A stretch of 64,000 bases of DNA, from NCBI RefSeq assembly GCF_900095745.1, contig NZ_FMIR01000013.1, positions 165,478 through 229,477 on the forward strand. Direction: 5' to 3'. Source of the DNA: Microbacterium oxydans. Lineage in GTDB: Bacteria > Actinomycetota > Actinomycetes > Actinomycetales > Microbacteriaceae. Of the stretch, positions 61,357-64,000 are shown in pieces; within the stretch, counting starts at the first letter, position 1; each line of letters starts with the position of its first letter. The position numbers and the translations under genes were made by a program. The notes under the pieces were generated by a model, which worked only from the letters and a program-made list of their open reading frames with translations, was not told the DNA's origin and did not search any database.

Positions 61357-62890
61357 CGATGTGCTCCTTTGCGATGCGGGCGACGTCGCCCGACTGGACG
61401 AGGGCGGTGACGGCTTCCATCTCCGGAGAGAGGAAGCGGTCGGGACCGGGCCCGGCGGCGACCGTGCGAACCAGGTCGCGCACGGCGCCGGTCGCGGGTC
61501 CCGCCTGCAGCGGAGACCGCAGGTCGAGGGCACGAGCGCCGGTGAGGATCTCGATCGCGAGCACGCGTCCGAGGCCGTCGATCGCCCGGCGCAGTTTGCG
61601 GGCGGCTGCCCACCCCATCGAGACGTGGTCCTCCTGCATCGCGGAGGACGGGATCGAATCGACGGATGCCGGCACCGCGAGGCGCTTGAGTTCGGACACG
61701 ATTCCCGCCGCTGCGTACTGCGCGATCATGAGGCCGGAGTCGACGCCCACCTCGTCGGCGAGGAAGGGCGGGAGGCCGTGGCTACGGGCCGGGTCCAGCG
61801 CTCGGTCGGTCCGGCGCTCCGACACCGAGGCGACATCGGCGACCGAGATGGCGAGGAAGTCGAGGACCGCCGCGACCGGAGCCCCGTGGAAGTTGCCGTT
61901 GGACTCGATGCGTCCGTCCACGGTGATGACCGGGTTGTCGATGACGCTGGCAAGCTCGCGGCCGGCGATCATCGTTGCGTGCGCGAGCGTGTCGCGGGCA
62001 GCACCGTGCACCTGGGGCGAGCAACGCAGCGAATAGGCGTCCTGCACTCGCCCGTCCTCGGGCCCCTTGTGGCTGGCGACCATCGGGGAGTCCGCCAGCA
62101 GCGCCCGAAGGTTACCGGCGGATGCGGTCTGCCCCGTCTGCGGGCGCAGCGCCATCAGGTCAGCGGCGAAGACCGCGTCGGTACCGAGCTGGGACTCCAC
62201 CGACATCGCCGCAGCCACGTCGGCGGTGAGCAGGAGCATCTCGAGATCGTGCAGGGCGAGCACCAGCATGCCGAGCATGCCGTCGGTGCCGTTGATGAGG
62301 GCGAGACCCTCCTTCTCGACAAGCACGAGCGGTGCGATCCCCGCCGTCGCGAGGGCTTCGGATGCGGGGACGAGAGCTCCCGATGCGTCGCGCACCTCAC
62401 CTTCGCCCATCGCGGCGAGGGCGATGTGTGCAAGGGGCGCGAGGTCGCCGGAGCACCCGAGCGACCCGTACTCACGCACGACGGGGGTGATCCCGGAGTT
62501 CAACATGGCCGCATACGTCTCGACGACGACGGGACGCACACCCGTCCGCCCCGAGCTCAGGGTCTGCAGGCGCAGGAGTTGCAGTCCCCGGACGACCTCG
62601 CGCTCGACCTCGGCACCGGTGCCTGCGGCGTGAGAACGGATCAGGCTGGCCTGCAGCTGCAGGCGCCGGTCGGGGGCGATGAAGGTGGTCGCGAGGGCAC
62701 CGAACCCGGTCGAGACGCCGTAGTGCGGATGCGGGTCTGCGGCGAGGCCGTCGATCACGCGACGGGTCTCTGCGACGCGGCCGAGAGCATCTGCGTCGAT
62801 CTGCACGGGGACATCGTGGCGGGCGACGGCGACGACAGCGGCGGGCGAAAGTGGGGCCGCACCGACGACCATGGGAACAGGAACAGTCAT
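61349..62890 (-). CDS. hutH: Histidine ammonia-lyase
   Basis: A 513-residue lyase turning histidine into urocanate and ammonia. The self-processed MIO cofactor site reads [14 protein letters not shown] around residue 145: Cys-Ser-Gly rather than Ala-Ser-Gly, a variant also known in Actinobacteria. Further marks are [35 protein letters not shown] and SNGNFHG. The start is ATG 62890 ([10 protein letters not shown]). It is the first gene of hutHUI and divergent from the IclR regulator. Confidence 0.96.
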   Translation of the reverse strand: MTVPVPMVVGAAPLSPAAVVAVARHDVPVQIDADALGRVAETRRVIDGLAADPHPHYGVSTGFGALATTFIAPDRRLQLQASLIRSHAAGTGAEVEREVVRGLQLLRLQTLSSGRTGVRPVVVETYAAMLNSGITPVVREYGSLGCSGDLAPLAHIALAAMGEGEVRDASGALVPASEALATAGIAPLVLVEKEGLALINGTDGMLGMLVLALHDLEMLLLTADVAAAMSVESQLGTDAVFAADLMALRPQTGQTASAGNLRALLADSPMVASHKGPEDGRVQDAYSLRCSPQVHGAARDTLAHATMIAGRELASVIDNPVITVDGRIESNGNFHGAPVAAVLDFLAISVADVASVSERRTDRALDPARSHGLPPFLADEVGVDSGLMIAQYAAAGIVSELKRLAVPASVDSIPSSAMQEDHVSMGWAAARKLRRAIDGLGRVLAIEILTGARALDLRSPLQAGPATGAVRDLVRTVAAGPGPDRFLSPEMEAVTALVQSGDVARIAKEHIDG

Positions 62891-62917
62891 GACTCGATTC
62901 CACACCCGCCGCCTCGT

Positions 62918-62932
62918 GAACGGCACCCGTTC
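62918..62932. promoter_or_regulatory. Perfect palindrome GAACGG-CAC-CCGTTC, candidate hut operator
   Basis: A 6-bp perfect inverted repeat with a three-base spacer in the 58-bp hutH/IclR divergent region, next to both start sites. It is the only such symmetry there and fits binding by the IclR protein. Confidence 0.55.
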
Positions 62933-62936
62933 GTGC

Positions 62937-62942
62937 GATGCT
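62937..62942 (+). promoter_or_regulatory. Putative -10 hexamer GATGCT, leaderless promoter of the IclR gene
   Basis: GATGCT is followed by six bases and the GTG at 62949. It decides that start over the in-frame ATG at 62871 within hutH. Confidence 0.35.
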
Positions 62943-62948
62943 TTGTCT

Positions 62949-63731
62949 GTGATCCCAGACAAGCCTGATGCATCGCCGGTCGCCGGCACGCAGGTCCCTG
63001 CGGCCGACAACACGCTCCGCATCCTGAGTTATCTCGCCGGTCGGCCCGCTCCGGTGGCGGCGTCGGCGATCGCACGTGAGCTCGATCTGCCACGGTCGAC
63101 GATCTACCACCTCCTCTCCACACTGGCCACTCATGGGTTCGTTCTGCATCTCCGCGAGGAGCGGCGGTGGGGGCTCGGCGCGTCGGCATTCGAACTGGCC
63201 GGCGGTTACACCCGCCAACAGCCACTCGCTCGGAGGGGCAGGCCTCTGGTGGCCGCCCTCTCCGACCGGTTGGGAGAGACCGCGCATCTTGCAGTGATGA
63301 GCGGCGGCGACGTGCTCTACATCGTCGAGGAGCGCGCGCCACGACGGCCCGCGCTCGTGACCGACGTCGGAGTACGGCTCCCCGCGCACCTCACCGCTTC
63401 GGGGCGGGCGATGCTCGCTGCTCTCCCCCGCGAGCAGGTGCGTGCCCTGTACCCGGATCTGTCGGCGTTCCCCGACCGCACGGGACTCGGACCGCGCACG
63501 CCACGGGAGCTGCGGGAGCTGCTCCGCGAGGTGCGCTCACGAGGGTACGCGACGGAGAACAGCGAGATCGCGGACGGACTGCGCAGCGTGGGCGCCGCAG
63601 TTCTCGACGCCGCCGGGTGGCCGGTCGCCGCCGTGGCTGTGACCTGGGGGCGAGCGGATCTGGACGAGGCCCTTCTGGCAGCAGCTGTACAGGAGTGCGC
63701 AGCCATGCTCGAGGCTCGTCTGAAGCGGTGA
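62949..63731 (+). CDS. IclR family transcriptional regulator of the hut genes
   Basis: A 260-residue regulator. The winged helix is at about residues 20-75 (NTLRILSYLAGRPAPVAASAIARELDLP, then RSTIYHLLSTLATHGF). The C-terminal IclR effector domain covers residues 90-255, with VRLPAHLTASGRAMLAALP and a RGYATENSEIADGLRSVGAAV segment. It is divergent from hutH and has a palindrome between, so control of histidine use, with urocanate or histidine as ligand, is the likely role. Confidence 0.92.
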   Translation: MIPDKPDASPVAGTQVPAADNTLRILSYLAGRPAPVAASAIARELDLPRSTIYHLLSTLATHGFVLHLREERRWGLGASAFELAGGYTRQQPLARRGRPLVAALSDRLGETAHLAVMSGGDVLYIVEERAPRRPALVTDVGVRLPAHLTASGRAMLAALPREQVRALYPDLSAFPDRTGLGPRTPRELRELLREVRSRGYATENSEIADGLRSVGAAVLDAAGWPVAAVAVTWGRADLDEALLAAAVQECAAMLEARLKR

Positions 63732-63763
63732 GACAACGACGTCGCAGTGCGCGTTAACGCAGA

Positions 63764-63789
63764 AGAGCCACCCCGTGTGGGATGGCTCT
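63764..63789 (-). terminator. Second terminator downstream of the rRNA operon
   Basis: AGAGCCA at 63764-63770 pairs with TGGCTCT at 63783-63789, with partial pairing inside. It lies downstream of the stronger hairpin on the minus strand and 33 bases after the IclR stop on the plus strand, so it may also stop that gene. Confidence 0.55.
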
Positions 63790-63824
63790 CCTGTTCTCAT
63801 CGCGCAAAAGCTTCGGTGTAAACG

Positions 63825-63858
63825 CAAAATGGCCACCCAACGATGGGTGGCCATTTTG
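63825..63858 (-). terminator. Main terminator of the rRNA operon, 15-bp perfect stem
   Basis: CAAAATGGCCACCCA at 63825-63839 pairs perfectly with 63844-63858 across a four-base loop. On the minus strand it begins about ten bases after the 5S gene and ends in TTTTG then CGTTT, typical of rRNA terminators. Confidence 0.85.
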
Positions 63859-63867
63859 TCTAAAAGG

Positions 63868-63986
63868 AGTCCAGCGGTGTCCTACTCTCCCACAGGGTCC
63901 CCCCTGCAGTACCATCGGCGCTGTGAGGCTTAGCTTCCGGGTTCGGAATGTAACCGGGCGTTTCCCTCACGCTATGGCCGCCGAAA
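63868..63986 (-). rRNA. rrf: 5S ribosomal RNA
   Basis: On the minus strand the sequence begins near GTTTCGGCGGCCATAGCG, contains CCGAACCCGGAAGCTAAGCC and ends near GGACACCGCTGGACTCC, the hallmark blocks of actinobacterial 5S rRNA, with complementary ends. About 119 bases. The 23S and 16S genes should lie beyond the right edge. Exact ends are uncertain by a few bases. Confidence 0.95.
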
Positions 63987-64000
63987 CACTATTGATGTTT

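Overview
The window reads as chromosomal DNA of a high-GC Gram-positive bacterium of the Microbacteriaceae, most likely Microbacterium or a close relative. The evidence is the strong G/C third-position bias, the class Ib nrdHIEF set, an LAxTG-type wall-sorting signal, many leaderless promoters, and the sequence of the 5S rRNA gene at the right edge. There are about 58 protein genes, one rRNA gene and one patch of decayed genes. The genus call is inference.

Layout. (1) 1-8.7 kb: a sugar catabolic locus with a ribose-type ABC importer (two permeases, one cut by the window edge, and a double ATPase), two Gfo/Idh/MocA dehydrogenases, a sugar phosphate isomerase-like protein, and ROK and TetR regulators. 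(2) 8.7-16.8 kb: mixed small operons: DUF4166 protein with a TIGR01777 epimerase, aldo/keto reductase, small HTH proteins, an XRE/ImmA pair, acetyltransferases, and a membrane/winged-helix operon with a perfect operator. (3) 16.9-37.05 kb: a coherent island built around two copies of a module, an Ntn amide hydrolase (choloylglycine hydrolase family) plus a LuxR-type regulator with a helical N-terminal region and no ATPase. Between and beside the copies lie a five-gene transporter operon, a glutamate decarboxylase operon (amidohydrolase, degenerate ABC protein, YhgE/Pip protein, decarboxylase), a ThrE exporter and an AI-2E transporter. Helically phased CGGGTG repeats precede both the first hydrolase and its regulator. 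This is my best candidate for an undescribed system. (4) 37.05-38.27 kb: no intact gene, but remnants of a 3-hexulose-6-phosphate synthase gene and of a phosphoglucose isomerase gene. (5) 38.3-43.5 kb: a membrane protein and nrdHIEF, with candidate NrdR and DnaA sites upstream. (6) 43.5-52 kb: MFS transporter, PfkB kinase, and two secreted purple-acid-phosphatase-like proteins; the first is wall-anchored and the second carries duplicated propeller domains homogenised at the DNA level. (7) 52-57.5 kb: alpha/beta hydrolase, acyl-CoA dehydrogenase, Lrp regulator with class III aminotransferase, CsoR-family repressor, DUF445 protein. (8) 57.5-63.7 kb: the histidine utilisation genes hutG, hutI, hutU, hutH with an IclR regulator. 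(9) 63.75-64 kb: two terminators and the 5S rRNA gene of an rRNA operon on the minus strand.

A recurrent promoter pattern, a TANNNT-like -10 hexamer followed by 6-7 bases and then the start codon, is seen at about fourteen genes. It implies leaderless transcripts and was used to settle several start codons.
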